Source: Schistosoma haematobium (Eukaryota; Platyhelminthes; Trematoda; Strigeidida; Schistosomatidae). Taken from it: a stretch of DNA of 64,000 nucleotides. How positions within the stretch are numbered: position 1 is the first letter of the stretch; each line of letters opens with the position of its first letter. The position numbers were made by a program, and so were the translations under genes. Below the pieces are notes generated by a model. That model was not told the DNA's origin. It worked only from the letters and a program-made list of their open reading frames with translations, and did no database searches. The stretch covers positions 31,479,809 through 31,543,808 of the forward strand of contig NC_067197.1 of the NCBI RefSeq assembly GCF_000699445.3, in the 5' to 3' direction. Positions 44,565-57,912 of the stretch are shown piece after piece.

Positions 44565-44915
44565 TATGTTAGACAGTTAATTGTAATTTATTATGTATTA
44601 TATTTTAAAATTAATTATTTCGATGTAAATGAATCTGAATAAAAAATCATAATACTATATAACGTTTGTCTTTCTGTAGAATTGAAATAAATAGTAAAAC
44701 TTAACAAAAAAATTATACATTTCAAAGTTGGTTAAATAGTGAAGAAAAGTGATACGAATGGGAATACGCTTCTTTTCACGATTGATTAATCACACAATAA
44801 TGATTGATTTAATATTTGTCTAGTTGTTTAATGCTGATCGAGTTCTATCAATTAAAGCTCCAATGTTGTTACTAGTCACGGTGACTTGAGATCGCGTGTT
44901 CTACATAGATTTCTC
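44565..44915. other. AT-rich spacer
   Basis: Nothing recognisable was seen. Confidence 0.4.
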
Positions 44916-44919
44916 ACTC

Positions 44920-45100
44920 CCACATGAGCTCATGAGCTGCAAGAATTACACAATTGTAAAGTCTCAGAATCTGAAGTTAAAACCCATTTGGGAGATTTAA
45001 GGTCTCTCAAGATCCCATGTACCCCTTGTTGATCAGTGTCAAACAGCATAAAATCATGATCTATAGCCTTCTGTCAATTACCAACGACCACCTAATATTA
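44920..45100 (+). mobile_element. Degenerate family C retroposon
   Basis: GGTCTCTCAAGATCCCATGT, ACCCCTTGTTGATCAGTGTC, AAACAGCATAAAA and CTTCTGTCAATTACCAACGACCACCT align in order with the family C element at 59390-59480 (CCAGTTCCC..GATTACAGGTACACCTTGCTGACGAGTGCC..CTGTCGACTACCTCCAACCACC). The ribozyme core reads TTGATCA, so it is inactive. Confidence 0.55.
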
Positions 45101-45104
45101 CAAA

Positions 45105-45500
45105 ATTTTCTTTTAATACGAGTTGATTATGTTTGATAATATATATTAATGGATATTGAACAGATTACGGTAATCTCTCCTGATTATAATAAGAATATTA
45201 TTCAGTTTTAAGGTCAATGGTCAGTTCAGTATTATTCAACTATTCTTATTCCGTATTACATTTAAAAAAAAAACAAGAGAAGATGCAGTAGTTTCAACTC
45301 ACAGTTAAATTACAGATTTAATCCTCGAAAGTTTAATAATATCAACTACTGATCGTCAATGACTTCGATCATCATGTGTAGTTAAATACGTGACTAAGAA
45401 ATAATGTATCATATGATTTATTTTTCGACCATTATTTCAGAAATAATGCTAATTGAAACTTTTATGATCACTTGACACTAATATACAAACACAAACGTAC
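45105..45500. other. AT-rich spacer
   Basis: Nothing recognisable was seen. Confidence 0.4.
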
Positions 45501-45503
45501 AAA

Positions 45504-45766
45504 TGTGTTATGTGCTATTGATGTCGACAGATATATGTAGTATGTATCACTAACCAAAAGTGGAATGCCTGGTGGCAGAAGGTTAAGAAGATTGAAGAAG
45601 AGAGAACGAGAATATAGAATGATTGGTGTGGAAACGAAAGAACAATGAAGTTTTAGACAATTGATTGATATTTTGCAAATGAAGTATTTATTGTATGGTT
45701 TTCAGATTCTGTAATTTTGTGTTCAAATACATTCAATTGTACCCAGTTGCGTTCTCGCTCATTACA
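45504..45766 (+). mobile_element. Solo LTR, 263 bp
   Basis: It starts TGTGTTATGTGCTATTGATG and ends CTCGCTCATTACA. It is colinear with and equal in length to 18927-19189. Flanks CAAA/CAAT fit a 4-bp duplication with one change. No coding capacity. Confidence 0.72.
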
Positions 45767-45769
45767 CAA

Positions 45770-46130
45770 TAAATAAACATTAAGAATTCACAACAGGTTT
45801 TGGTATGTTACAGAATGACATGTGATAGACAATGAGCAAAACATTAAGACAATTGATTTTTAGACAATACATTTGTTTACATTATATCTAAGCAGAGTCT
45901 AGGACAGAATTAGTTGTACTACATCCTTGTTTTTATTTTGGTAAAAGTTTATTTCATTAGAACTACTGACAATGTATTAAATTGACTAACATGTTAATCG
46001 TAAAATGAACAGATGTAATGTTATTATAATTACTCTTATTATCTTCGTTTCATTGAAATAAATTCGCTTCCTAATAAATGCCTAAAAAAACCCAGAGTAA
46101 CGAGGATCGAAATAAGGATAACATAATGCA

Positions 46131-46179
<49 letters not shown>

Positions 46180-46920
46180 GTGAATACTGGTAACAGTGTT
46201 AGTAACAAAATAACAGTCACATGAACCATAATTAGTTATCACTTGATCCATATAAAATTTTGTTTATAAACATGTTTCTCTATGTAACTTTTTCCCTATG
46301 CTACATGTAACGACGTCATAGACACTAGTGATAAAAACGAATATTTAAAATGATTTTAATGAGATAATATACAAAATACAAAGTTTATAAATAGTGTAGT
46401 TGATTTTTTGTTTCATTTTACAGGATAGAGATACGAAGTGATACATTTCTATATATGAAAAAAAACATAATTCATAAACTATTCAATATTCAATATGTCT
46501 ATCATCATAGAAACACATTGAATGTCATTTGTTAATGTAATAATGATGATATGCTTTTTAAAAAAAGATATAAAATATAGAAAAATATAAAAATAACTGA
46601 ATTAGATAAATGATTATTTAAATATAAATAAATTGTTAGGAATTTAGAATATTAACTTTGGCATAGATCTTCTTTTGAGTTACATTTAAAAGTGGAAGTT
46701 ATATTGATGCAATGGAAGATTATATATATGTGCACTAAGTTATTGTTATCTAGAAGTTAACCAGTCTTATACATATTAAGACGTGATCTAATTGATATAT
46801 GTCAAAAGTTTGCATTACACATTATTTTAAATGATTAGCACGATGTTTGATACAAGGGATTATTATATGCTTTGTGAAGTAGAATTATTCGATCAAATAT
46901 GGTATTACGTAATAACTGTA
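45770..46920. other. AT-rich intergenic stretch
   Basis: It holds an (AT)n run at 46134-46177. No gene was recognised; the 70-codon minus frame over the AT run is an artefact. Confidence 0.4.
46134..46177. repeat. (AT)n microsatellite
   Basis: About 22 AT units without interruption. Confidence 0.95.
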
Positions 46921-46944
46921 AGAATAATAATTCAATAAAGTTTT

Positions 46945-47234
46945 TGATTGAGGTCATTGAGATCGATTGATGTTAGACCACCGTTGCAAATCTTGAAGCA
47001 CTGGATAGCCGTTTCGTCCTAGTGCGGGACTCTTCGACAGTGAGTATCCACGATCCCACTCACGCGATTCGAACCTACGATCTTCGATCTCGCGTGTGAG
47101 CGCTTAGCGTCTAGACCACTGAGACGTCATTAGACGTTGTTTATGTCTAACCTCCCAGGTCTTCCATGGTTGTCTAACATTAATCAATTTATAATCTGAA
47201 TCAAAAACATAATAATCTCCACAACCCCATATTG
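46945..47234 (-). mobile_element. Family B hammerhead retroposon with perfect 18-bp target duplication
   Basis: On the minus strand it runs from CAATATGGGGTTGTGGAGAT, through the A-box region (GACGTCTCAGTGGTCTAG) and B box GGTTCGAATCG, to the ribozyme and the end ..GATCTCAATGACCTCAATCA. The 18-base string ATAATTCAATAAAGTTTT flanks it exactly at 46927-46944 and 47235-47252. The ribozyme keeps stems and GGACGAAAC, but its core strand reads TCGAAGA instead of CTGAGGA and should be dead. The long perfect duplication implies a recent, LINE-type insertion. Confidence 0.9.
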
Positions 47235-47254
47235 ATAATTCAATAAAGTTTTCA

Positions 47255-49470
47255 TATATTGTTTTTATTCTGTTGTAAACCCGAAAATAATTATGCTGAA
47301 ATAAGTAGTCGATATCTGAAAAATGGTTTCTTTATAATATGAAGAGAATTTCGATCTAGGTAAATAACATTCTAGGATATAAACAGATAAATAATGCGAA
47401 TACTTATACACTTTCAGAAACGCAAGACAAATTACTGTGTTTTCAAACAGATATATTTTTGGGAATATTGTGTATTAAGAGTATGCATATGTGAATATCC
47501 CAGTTGTAATGCAATCTAATCAACGAATACACGAACAAAAGTTATGAGAGCTGTATTTTGCTAAATTTAAGGGAGATTATTTCTATCATAGTCAAAAACC
47601 TCACTAAGGTTTGTATAAGCTACGTTTTCTCTTTTGATGAGAACCATGGAAGTTTTCATATTTCAGACCTTTTAAGTCCTTTGTAATTTAATGTTACCAT
47701 TCAACCCCGAAGCTCGTTCCTGAAATCATGTGAACAAATAACTTTCAGATTGGAAGTTGACCGAACAGTAAGTCAAAAATCGTTTCCCATAAATTCATAA
47801 ACTGCGGCTGTAGACAAGGGTCACGTATTTTAACCAAAACCAGAATAAATAATTATCTATAATTATTGATAAGGAACCTTTATTAAAGTTATTTCATAAG
47901 TGATTTTATGTTACTGATATCACTATGTAAATTTACCTTATGTTAATTACCTTCATTTTAAATAGCATACTTCAATTGTTATTATAAATCAAAAGGAAAA
48001 TCTTCATTTAAAAGAGTTGGAAATAAATGTTTTAAGTCTTTTTCTTCAAAGTACCTTTGTGTTGAGTTTATTTTTGACTCGTGATACTACTCATCAGCAA
48101 ACAACTCCTAATCTGAGAAATTTCTTTGTCGGTTGAAATTTTCAAACTATAACTGCATTGTTGAAGAAAAATTCAATTTTTTTTATCAAACTGTTTCTTG
48201 ACCGATTCAGTGAGCACTTTAATACCTAAACATACATCCATCATAACTGTTAGAAACAAATATACGGTTCTTTCTCAGTTAGAAAAAATAATGGATCACT
48301 CGAAAGCTTACATGTTTCCTTGATCTGTTTTCACTGGAATAACTGAGGAACTGTTCTTGGCTGTTAGAGTATGAGTTGTCATATTTCATTTCAGAGGGTC
48401 CATCAGATCCAATAATATTTTCTGAATATATTTATACTAAAACGTAACAAAGAAGTTATAAGGTATCGAAGTTAAAGAGTATTGTAACATGTGTTAATTT
48501 TTAAATGATTTACGATTATTTTTTACAGCAAATGTACTGAGTTATTTGCAGAAATTACAAAATAGTAGTTATTAAAATAAACCCAAATTACGCTTGATGG
48601 TTTTCATCTCAGATTGACTTCATTCATAAAATGGAAATCAAAAGGTCCAGTTTTCAGTTAACTGAATTTTCTTTTTTCTACCGGATCGAAGCACATTCAA
48701 AACACCTTGGTTCAAAGCAGTTATTTCATAACTCTAATGTTTACATTTTGATTTTATAGGGTTAATTTATGAAAAAAATGCCCATTTAATGTTGCTAACT
48801 ATCTGATATCATGTTACACATCTTTACTATTTATTGAGCTGTATGTTTATCCATTCATGCTGTTTGATATGTGATCAAAAGTAATTAAGTTTTAATTCCA
48901 TTATATGGTAATGTTAAAAGTAGTACTCGTTGTTCATTCGATCAACGACTTGATCTAAGCTTATTGAAGCTATAAATTTGTATTTCATCGTTTAACTTTC
49001 AATGACAAAATTCCACCCCAACCCATTTAGTTTAGTTTGGGCAATTAGATATTTATCATCAAAACCTGAAGTTTCAAATGCTTGAACAATAAACCCTTAC
49101 TTATCGTATGAATAGTACTGATAAATTAAAACCATCAAAATTTGATGATGATGATGAACTATTCAGTGGATAGTATTTAAGATCAATGAATAATCTCAGA
49201 CAGTAAATTAAAACACTGTTTTCTTCTTCTAAGCAGCAGATATTATAGAGAATAAAAATCAAAGTACAGTTTAATGCAAGATGTAAATACACATATTGTA
49301 TCAAATAAGAAATAATTCGATAAATGTAGTTCCCTGTAATACATTGAAACTATTTTATTTGAGTTTATTTTAAGCATAAAATGTGAAAATGCAAAAAAAG
49401 AAAATTATCATACTTTAAACTAGTTATTTTCAACATTAAAAACAAATCTGTAAACAAACGTTTCAGAAAT
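47255..49470. other. AT-rich intergenic stretch
   Basis: No gene or repeat was recognised over about 2.2 kb. Confidence 0.4.
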
Positions 49471-49471
49471 T

Positions 49472-49680
49472 GGCGAGACTACAATTTATAGACAAGCGCT
49501 TGAGGGATTTTAGGGTCACGGAGCCAACTTCAGTACGAGACCATAAATTGTGGACGAACCAATCAGGTATAAGATAACAGATCTCGCATTTTGGCGCGAA
49601 AATCTGTCATCCATTTGGCTATATAGAGTTTTGGCATTAAAGCTGATGTCAGTTCGTGATGAAAATCCTATATATGATTC
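49472..49680 (+). mobile_element. MITE variant, 3'-truncated, with doubled left end
   Basis: It starts with the family end GGCGAGACTACAATTTATAG. About 66 bases later it starts again with ACGAGACCATAAATTGTGGACGAACC and follows the family sequence up to GTTCGTGATGAAAATCCTA, where it stops. The right inverted repeat is missing. Confidence 0.75.
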
Positions 49681-49689
49681 ATGACTAAG

Positions 49690-49935
49690 GCAAATTATGA
49701 CAATTATTTCGAACTGGATAATAAAAGCACCAGTAACACTGGCTGCAGCTAGGTACTACAATATATACGGCTGGTTGGAGAGCGTACAGACTTCTACATA
49801 GGTTTGGTTATGTGAATCGTGTCGTTATCCACAAGTGGCATTATGCGTGCTCAACAACCAGAGTGCACACAAACAATATTAAAGCTATGTGTTCGAGGCT
49901 GGGAGAGCTTTTGCGACCTTATTATGGCTCCACAG
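49690..49935. other. Unclassified higher-GC block
   Basis: GGCTGCAGCTAGGTACTACA.. to ..GGCTCCACAGACCGACTATTC stands out from the AT-rich flanks. It has no open frame. It is probably a fragment of a repeat that is not otherwise present in the window. Confidence 0.3.
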
Positions 49936-49939
49936 ACCG

Positions 49940-50480
49940 ACTATTCTGTAGCCATATAGATGATTTCCTCTAATAGATGCATTACAATTTTAGAACCTAT
50001 GAACCTCTTTCTAACCTTGACAAGTTTTTGAACCATGTATAAGAAGTGTATCAAATACTTATATGTATTTGTATACATTCTATGTTTATATCTAAAGATA
50101 TTTGCCAAAAAAAGAAAAAGAACAATATTCACATGATAATGTTTTGATTATAAAAATTTCTTATGAATGTTTTCACATTTAAAATTAGTCGAATCAAAAT
50201 CAGCTGGATTGTAGCGCAAACAAAATTTTTGTTCCGAAAAAACATCAGTATTTGTTTGTTTTTGTTTTATGTAAAATAAATGAACTAAGTTGCGAATTTG
50301 GCTGTTTTTTTTAAAAATTTCTTTGCAAAATATCCATTTTGTTTATAAAATGTGAATAGGAATGTAAAACACTTTTTTATTTCTTCAATGAGAGTTATGA
50401 ATCTTAATATTTTTTGATATTTACAACTTTTAAGAATCTTTTAGTCAATATGTATGGATCCATTGAAATTCTCGTTGAAA
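49940..50480. other. AT-rich spacer
   Basis: No gene or repeat was recognised. Confidence 0.4.
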
Positions 50481-50482
50481 AT

Positions 50483-50876
50483 AATCATCTGCTCACCAGT
50501 GACTGACTTCAAGAGACACTCCTGGAGTTTTAGTGAAAAGTCGTGACCACTGGAGTTCAACCAGGTCTGTTGTGAGATATCAACTCACTGAAGGCAATGG
50601 TGGATGTGTCGATCAATTTCATGGAGTGGTTGAAGTTAGACATTAACACCGTTGGATGCCTGCTCGGTTGTCTAATGGTTAAGTGCTCGCGCGCGAGACT
50701 GATGGGTCCTGGGTTCGAATCTCGTGGGATGCGAGATCGTGGATGCGCACTGCTGCGGAGTCCCGTACTAGGACGAAACGGCTGTCCAGTGCTTTCAGGT
50801 TTTCCATGGTGGTATGGCTTCAATTGACTAATGATTTAAATTACTTAAATTTCTAAAATCTCCACAAAACCCCTTC
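50483..50876 (+). mobile_element. Family B hammerhead retroposon, full length, ribozyme mutated
   Basis: This is the most complete family B unit. It has the 5' block (TGACTTCAAGAGACACTCCT, then TCAACCAGGTCTGTTGTGAG), A-box region (GCCTGCTCGGTTGTCTAATGG), B box GGTTCGAATCT (50712-50722), linker, ribozyme (about 50745-50790), and right end ..TCTCCACAAAACCCCTTCTG, the complement of the CAGAAGGGG left ends seen elsewhere. The core reads CTGCGGA, so A6 is lost and cleavage is unlikely. TGAAAAT on both sides (50476-50482, 50877-50883) may be the target duplication. Confidence 0.85.
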
Positions 50877-50884
50877 TGAAAATT

Positions 50885-51955
50885 GTCCCTGATGTCTAGT
50901 TGAAAAAAGCTATTACATCTCCAATTATTGTTTGCATTTAGTAATGAATTATAGTTTCATTATGAAATGTTATAATAAGTAGTTGAAATTATCAACTATT
51001 TTTCATTACATAACAAACAATTTAGATTATATAAAGAATGTTTTATTAACTTGATATCTCGAACAGTATCCTCATTATAAATACAATTCTAATTCACATA
51101 GATATCTTCTGTGATCAAGTAAAACACAAAATTCAATTGCTGAGATTATTTCAAATATAATTTTCACATATAATGACTTTGTAGTGTCAGTTACTATGTT
51201 AAACCCATATGCCTTATTCTAGCTTCCGGACAAACCAATCTATTCATTCTACTTGAGTCACATTCTGACCTTGTGAATTATTCGCTTATCAATCGTGACT
51301 GTTTTTATATGAGCGATCTAATTAGAGTCAGATGTAGGACCAAAAAAACTTCTCTATAATCGGCTAACAATTTCTGTCAAACTATCCCTTCTCATCTTGA
51401 CGAATATTCATAAAAATTCCATCTTGTTCAAAGTAGTTTAGTTCTTTATATTATCAAATGAATAACTTTCATCTTTATCCTAACTATGTGTTATTTTAAT
51501 GTTTGATTGAAAGAGATAAATTAGGACATCATGATTAGGTTGGGAAAAATTCTGCATAGAATATCACCATACATAGTTGGTTATTTACTTATCGTTTAAT
51601 ATCCAACTGATTGAATCATGTTAATTTAACATTAATATAATGACGAGTAATTTAATATTCAAATAACACATGCAACCAGCTTAATGTTTGTTTGTACAAA
51701 AATAATTGAATATTTATTTATAACAATTATTGAATGAGAAATTTTGTTTAAAACGATTATAGAGAGAAAAGGATGCCGGAAGCTGAAAATTTAATTTCCA
51801 TAATTAAACTACTATTAAATTTTAAAACTATTTTAAAAATGTAAACATTTTGAGTGTCTACTTTTGTATTTTACATTTAAAGCTTTTAAAGGTCTTAGTT
51901 GCAAAACTTTAGTGTAGTACAATATGTCCCTTGAATACCTTTGATGTAATATTAG
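50885..51955. other. AT-rich intergenic stretch
   Basis: No gene or repeat was recognised. Confidence 0.4.
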
Positions 51956-51961
51956 TTATAG

Positions 51962-52231
51962 TGTAGTGAACGAGAACTCAGGTGGGAATAACCAATTTGT
52001 TTCATGAAAAATCACAGAGTAGCTTAGTAAAATATTAAAACCATACATTAAATATATCATTTACGTTGTCTTTTATCTACTCTATTATTCCTTTAATTCT
52101 GTTGTGATTTAGATAGCTCTCTGATTTTCTTCCTGTTCTCTTCATTTGAATCTTCTGTTACTAAGCGCTCTACTTTCGATTGGCCCTACATATTACTTAT
52201 ATATGTCAGCATTGGCAGCACACATCCCAAA
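51962..52231 (-). mobile_element. Solo LTR on the minus strand
   Basis: On the minus strand it contains TGTGTGCTGCCAATGCTGAC and ATATAAGTAATATGTAG and ends GAGTTCTCGTTCACTACA, matching the solo LTRs at 15153, 18927 and 45504. AGTTATAG occurs on both sides (51954-51961 and 52232-52239). That is longer than the 4-bp duplications of the sister copies, so part of the match may be chance. Confidence 0.7.
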
Positions 52232-52244
52232 AGTTATAGCAACA

Positions 52245-53590
52245 ACTGTGTTGTCGTAACTTTTAAGATTATACACGGTATCGTGTTCAAGATAACTGGT
52301 TAAAATCTAGCTGAATATTTACTATCAGCAGATGACAGATTCATTGAAGTTAAATGAAGATATCTGAAGTATATATATATACCGTCTATATAAATGTTAT
52401 ACTAGTTTTAGTAACAGCATACTAAACTGTACATTCGAATTACTGTTCATCGAAACATTTTGTAGTTTGGATTATGTTTGGTTTCGTTTATTTCTAAACG
52501 AATCATTCATATGATTCTAAGAAGTGATAGATATTTTTAACTGTTCCAATTTGACATATATGTACATGTGTCATAGGATTTTATATTATTGTATGATTCA
52601 TAAGCCGAATCATTCAGAATAATGGAATACGTCCAGCATGATAGATAGATTGTTTTAAGTGATAAATGATAGACAAATCATTTGAACACATTAAACAAGG
52701 GAATTTTAATCTTAACTACATAAATGTGAATTTATGACAATAATAAAAATCCATTTTAAGTATTAATTCATCTGAGAGAAAAAAATAAGAGTTTTAGTGA
52801 GGTAGAATATTAAGCAAAACACACTTAATAACAAAATGTTCTAAAAGGAATATGTTATTTCTGGATATTCTAGAAAAATGCTCTATTAAACTTTGTGTGA
52901 ACAATTAGACAGAAATAGGAATTTCATTATGATAACTTATATTATCAATGCCTTAAATATCAGGAGTACATATATTGTCACAAAGTCTTAAGTATCGATC
53001 AGCTTAGAGAGAAAAATATATCCCGAAGAGTAATAAATATAGTACTTATAATGAAAGTTTGAATAATAGATAATGTCTCATGATAGAATCAACTGATTCC
53101 AAAGATGAAAAAAATCGTTGAAAGTAAGAATTTAAACCACGGTGTCGAACTCATGTACCGTTTATTAAATTGAGTCATTAAAAGGCAAGGGCAATTTCCA
53201 TAATTCTTTGATTCACTCAATTAGTGAGTATCATCTAGTGTTACCCATTTCGTCTAAATAATTCTGGTAAGAACGTGTTTCTTTTTTTCACTCGATACAT
53301 AACCATTTTTATGACAGCGTTTACCATTAAAAATAAGTACCTCTGATGTGCAACTGTTAACCATTTTTATTTTATTTTGCAAAATAAAAATATTAGGAAT
53401 CTAATCATAAAAAGAATTTTTAATGGGACGAGGACAATCTCTAATCACTATATTATCTTCAATTTCTTAAAATTTGTTTATTTCTCAAATTACTGACCTC
53501 GTTATGTTTAGTAGGTCTGTCATCACCATTGAAAAGCAATAAGTGATTTGATGAAGTTACTATCCTTAGAAATCGGATAAAAACTAGTCT
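52245..53590. other. AT-rich intergenic stretch
   Basis: No gene or repeat was recognised. Confidence 0.4.
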
Positions 53591-53604
53591 ACTAAACATA
53601 CCAT

Positions 53605-53765
53605 GACAGCTTCCGAGCGTCCTGGGTTCAATTCGCGCATGCATGATTGTGTATGTGCACTTCCAGGGAGCCATATCCTAAGACGACATGGCCATCCAGT
53701 GCCTCCAGGCATTCAATGTTGATCTAACATTGATCGGTTCATGATCTCGATGAAGCTACAACACC
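53605..53765 (+). mobile_element. Family B hammerhead retroposon, degenerate
   Basis: B-box-like GGTTCAATTCG, a diverged linker, and a ribozyme region with CTAAGACGACATGGCCATCC, AGTGCCTCCAGGCATTCAA, then the end CTAACATTGATCGGTTCATGATCTC. The CTGAGGA strand reads TCCAGGGA, so it is inactive. The end is of the second type, as at 40996. Confidence 0.65.
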
Positions 53766-53774
53766 ATATTCCAA

Positions 53775-55678
53775 TATGTTTAGCCATATTGTGACTATCG
53801 TTAAACTGGCGATATATATATATATATATATATAACCATGGACTCATAAAAAATTAAAATCATTCAAGTTCTATCATTTTATTGAGCAATACAAAAAATG
53901 ATGCATCAAACAAATACACACGAACAAAGTGGTATAGACTTTAGTATAGAGTTTGTCATTCTCAACTTATTATAAACTTTCTCGAAATAAAATATCCAGG
54001 CTCGGATTTCTTTTATAAATATCCCTCTTTTACTTCAGTCGATGTTAGTATAAAGTAAGAGTGAACTATTACAAAGTTGGATGTTCGATATGGCAATACA
54101 TAAAATCCAGTAAATAGTAACAGATACAAAATGATCTATGATCGTCATATTACTGTTGTAACAACAAAGGCTGAGTGAATAACTGAATTAATCATTAATA
54201 ATAGTAACCTGTTTAATTACTGAATAATTCTATGTCAAACAGTGACAAGAGGAAAACTATGTTCACCTCAGTAATTCAATTTATCATTAATAACCATATT
54301 AATTAATTTAATTTAATTAATTAGCCTTTCCCGGTTTACTACGTCATGGTTTTTTTTTACTTATTTATTGCTTTTATCTAGTTTAAATCGGTATGTTTTT
54401 TGATTATATTTATATGTTTCTCATAGATCTACTGTGCTGGTTTATTTTACAAAGGTTATTTAACAAAAATCAATCTATAGTATTATTAGAATGCGTTCTG
54501 CATAATCATAATTTCTTGAGTTTGTTGATGATGAAGATTTGTATTTGTGTTGTACAATACATAATCAAGTTCAAACCAGTACATATAACAGAGTAAATTG
54601 ATTCCTTTTCAACGTAACAATTTAATCTCAATTTATGTTTTAAAAAAATGTCAACATTAAATTTCAGTTGTATAACATCACTTTCCATGTGAAACTTTAA
54701 AGTTCTATAATAATAATAACATTAATATAAAATGTCTCCTTTAGGCTATTACAAATGTATCTAACCAGTCAAATCGTGGCAGTGTTACTGTTTCCATGGC
54801 CAAATGATAATAAGACTTACATGGATTCGTTATATTTGCTTATCAGTGTATAAAAATTAGATAACCTGGACAAGATAATACATATAACCGCTCAAAACAC
54901 TAACTTACGATATTGTTTTTTTAGAATTATGTCAAAATATAAGTATTAAAAAGGTATAGTATCCTTTCAAAGAGACATGAGTAATCATATGTAACTGACA
55001 AAAAATAACTGTGTTAAAATGTTTTTGTATATGATTACATTATCTGTATCTAATATTTAAGTTATATTACACAGCTATTTGAAATTGTTTTATTAAGGGG
55101 GGGGGGTTAAATATTTATGTGTTAGAGACAAAACAGCGAGTCCATTTTACCATAAAAAAACACGTACTCAAGTACCTAGATTCTTTGTTCAAAGTACTTA
55201 TTAATCATAAGAAATATAGCATCTCACAGATTTTCGGACATGAATAAAGTTTTTAAATGCTAGTCTGATGATACATATTTGTGAAAAGTACAATACGAAT
55301 GTTATATTTAGTTATATTTCAGTAGTACGATAACATAGATTGACCGAACGTTTCATGGGCATTTAATATAAAATGAGATATTAATTTCCTCCTTACTTGA
55401 ATCGCAATCGATCTGATATTGTTACTTTAAATGATTTTCAATAACTATATTACACACATTGTTGAAAGACCATTTTACAAAGTTTCGCTTGGCCTTCACT
55501 ATGAGTAAGTACTATATATTTATACATCAGTAAGATATATAATGATATAAAACGGTAGATCGCTAAGAGATATTTATTAAGTGAACCAATGTTTATTTGA
55601 AATCTAATCAAACACTGTAAATTATAAGTAAAGATGAGATACAATATTGAATCGTGAATGTAATTAAGTTAGGTATAT
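53775..55678. other. AT-rich intergenic stretch
   Basis: It holds an (AT)n run at 53811-53834 and a G10 tract at 55097-55106. No gene was recognised. Confidence 0.4.
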
Positions 55679-55698
55679 CCTTATGTTATGTTTGATTA

Positions 55699-56634
55699 AT
55701 TTACTTACTTACGCCTGTTACTCCAAATGGAGCATAGACTGCCGACAAGCATTCTCCAACTCAATCTATCATGGACCTTCCTTTCTAATTTTATCCAGTT
55801 GTTGTTCATTTCTCTCATGTCTCTCTCCATTTGTCCGTGTGATGTGCTCCTTCGTCTTCTTCTCCTCTTTTGGGCTTCAGGATTTCATGTGAGGGCTTGC
55901 CTTGTGACACAGTTGGATGCTTTCCTCAATGCATATCCTATCCACTTCCAGCGATTGTTCTTGACTTCCTCCTCCGCTGAGATCTGGTTTGTTCTCCCCT
56001 GCAGTAGGTTGTTGCTGATAGTGTCTGGCCAACGAATTTTGCGCAAACAACTGTTATTAAACAAATCTCTTCTGGATAATGGCTTTCGTAGTTCTCCAAG
56101 TTTCTACTTCATACAGTAGAACTGTCTTGACATTTGTATTGAAAATTCCGACTTTGGTGTTATTTGACAGTTGTCTTGAGTTCCAGATGTTCTTCAATTG
56201 CAGATATGCTGATCTTGCTTTGCCGATCCACTCCTTCACATCTACGTCCGCTGTGTTCATCAATGATGCTGCCCAGATATGTAAATGTTTTTACATCTTC
56301 CAAATCTCTGTCAATTGTGATTGGATTGGTGCATGCTGTGTTGTATCGGAGAATCTTACTTTTCCCTTTCTGTATGTTGAAACCTACTGCTGTTGTGGCT
56401 GCTGCTAAACTAGTCATCTCCTAAATTTGTTTTTGCGTGTGCAATTAAAGAGGCAGATCTTCTGCAAAGTTTAAACCGTCCAGCTCTATCTAGTACTTCC
56501 CCCCAAATGTTGATGTCTTCATGATCCAGTCAATCACCGGGAGAAAGAGGAAAGATGAGGGTAAGCAACCTTGCTTGACACAGGTCTTTACTTTGAACGA
56601 GTTTGTTAGCTGTCATCCATGAACGATTTTGTAG
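55699..56634 (-). mobile_element. 5'-truncated RTE of a second subfamily, with 18-bp target duplication
   Basis: On the minus strand it covers the RT region after the FIDYEKAF motif through to the 3' tail (GGAGTAACAGGCGTAAGTAAG). It is clearly diverged from the copies at 247 and 30035, and several frameshifts break the frame. [15 protein letters not shown] and ITIDRDLEDVKTFTYLGSII mark the C-terminal part. TTATGTTATGTTTGATTA (55681-55698) and TTATGTTATATTTGATTA (56635-56652) are an 18-bp duplication with one difference. Confidence 0.92.
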
Positions 56635-56654
56635 TTATGTTATATTTGATTAAA

Positions 56655-57558
56655 CAACTTTTTAAATGATGTTTTACTCAATACAAATATATAATCCAAA
56701 CATTAACTATGGAGTTAGTAAAAATCATGAACAGTTTCAACAAAGCACTAAAACATTTTTGTATAGTATGATAAACTTAATTTATTACTAATAAACTCCA
56801 AAAGGTAATTACTTTAATATATACACACATATGATGTACTTCAACTATATAAGTTAATAAAGAAATGTTCTTGTTTCTATGATATTCATCACTTAAGGTA
56901 TTATTAAAAATAATCACTGATTCACACTTTTTTTTAAAAAAATAGAAAAATTTCAAATCTGAAAGAACAAAAATGGTACAAGAAATGTGAACTACATTTT
57001 TCTTGAAGTTTTACACTTCAGTTTACAGTAAATGAAACCACTTTGAAAAGAATAATGAAATGATTGAAGTACGTTTTGTTTTCTTATTGTGTTTGCTACA
57101 AGTGTGATTTAATATAAAACAATAATACATGTATAATATGTAGAATGATTTTGAAGTAATACAAAAATAGATAATATAAGTAATATGTTGATGTTCAAAA
57201 GAAAAAGTCAATTAAAGTTTTTGTTACCATGATTTTATTGTTTAAGAAAATAAAGTTGCAAATGTATTTTTTTCTTTTAAATTTAATATTCTATATCATT
57301 TATATTGTTTTATAGTTTTACTTTAAGGAAGTATACTTGAAAACAATATAGGTTCTTTTAGTTGTTGTTTTGTTTGAACGATAGTTTACTACATATTACT
57401 TGATGTAAATGAATCATCAGTACAATGTTATTGTCGTACTATTAAAGGTTGAAATATGTGTCGAAATTAGTTAAACTTTAAGCCACAAAAATGAATCATA
57501 ATAGTTACTTAAATGAAGTATTATTTAATGCTTAGTAACGACGGTGGAATAGAAATCT

Positions 57559-57608
<50 letters not shown>

Positions 57609-57900
57609 ATTTAAGGCTGAAAACTACTAATATTCACTACTGAAATGTCATGTGTTCATAATAAGTGTTGAAAAGTTTTGACTGATTATTTTTTACTTTA
57701 CATGTGTTTATTGCATAAAAGTCATAAAAGGCTTTTAATTATTCTATATGTATGCATTTTTTGAATGATCCTATTAATAATTTCTTATACGGAAGTATTC
57801 TGTTATATTCCTAGTTAGATTTTGGTTGATGTCACATGTCATAGAGACATTTTATAATAATATATATTCCGTATTCGTATACGTATGATATTTTAACGGT
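56655..57900. other. AT-rich intergenic stretch
   Basis: It holds an (AT)n run at 57562-57603. No gene was recognised. Confidence 0.4.
57562..57603. repeat. (AT)n microsatellite
   Basis: About 21 AT units without interruption. Confidence 0.95.
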
Positions 57901-57912
57901 TGATTTGTTGAA

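Noticed and set aside
46039..46251. 70-codon minus open frame with Ile-Tyr repeats
   Set aside because: It is a read-through of the (AT)n microsatellite.
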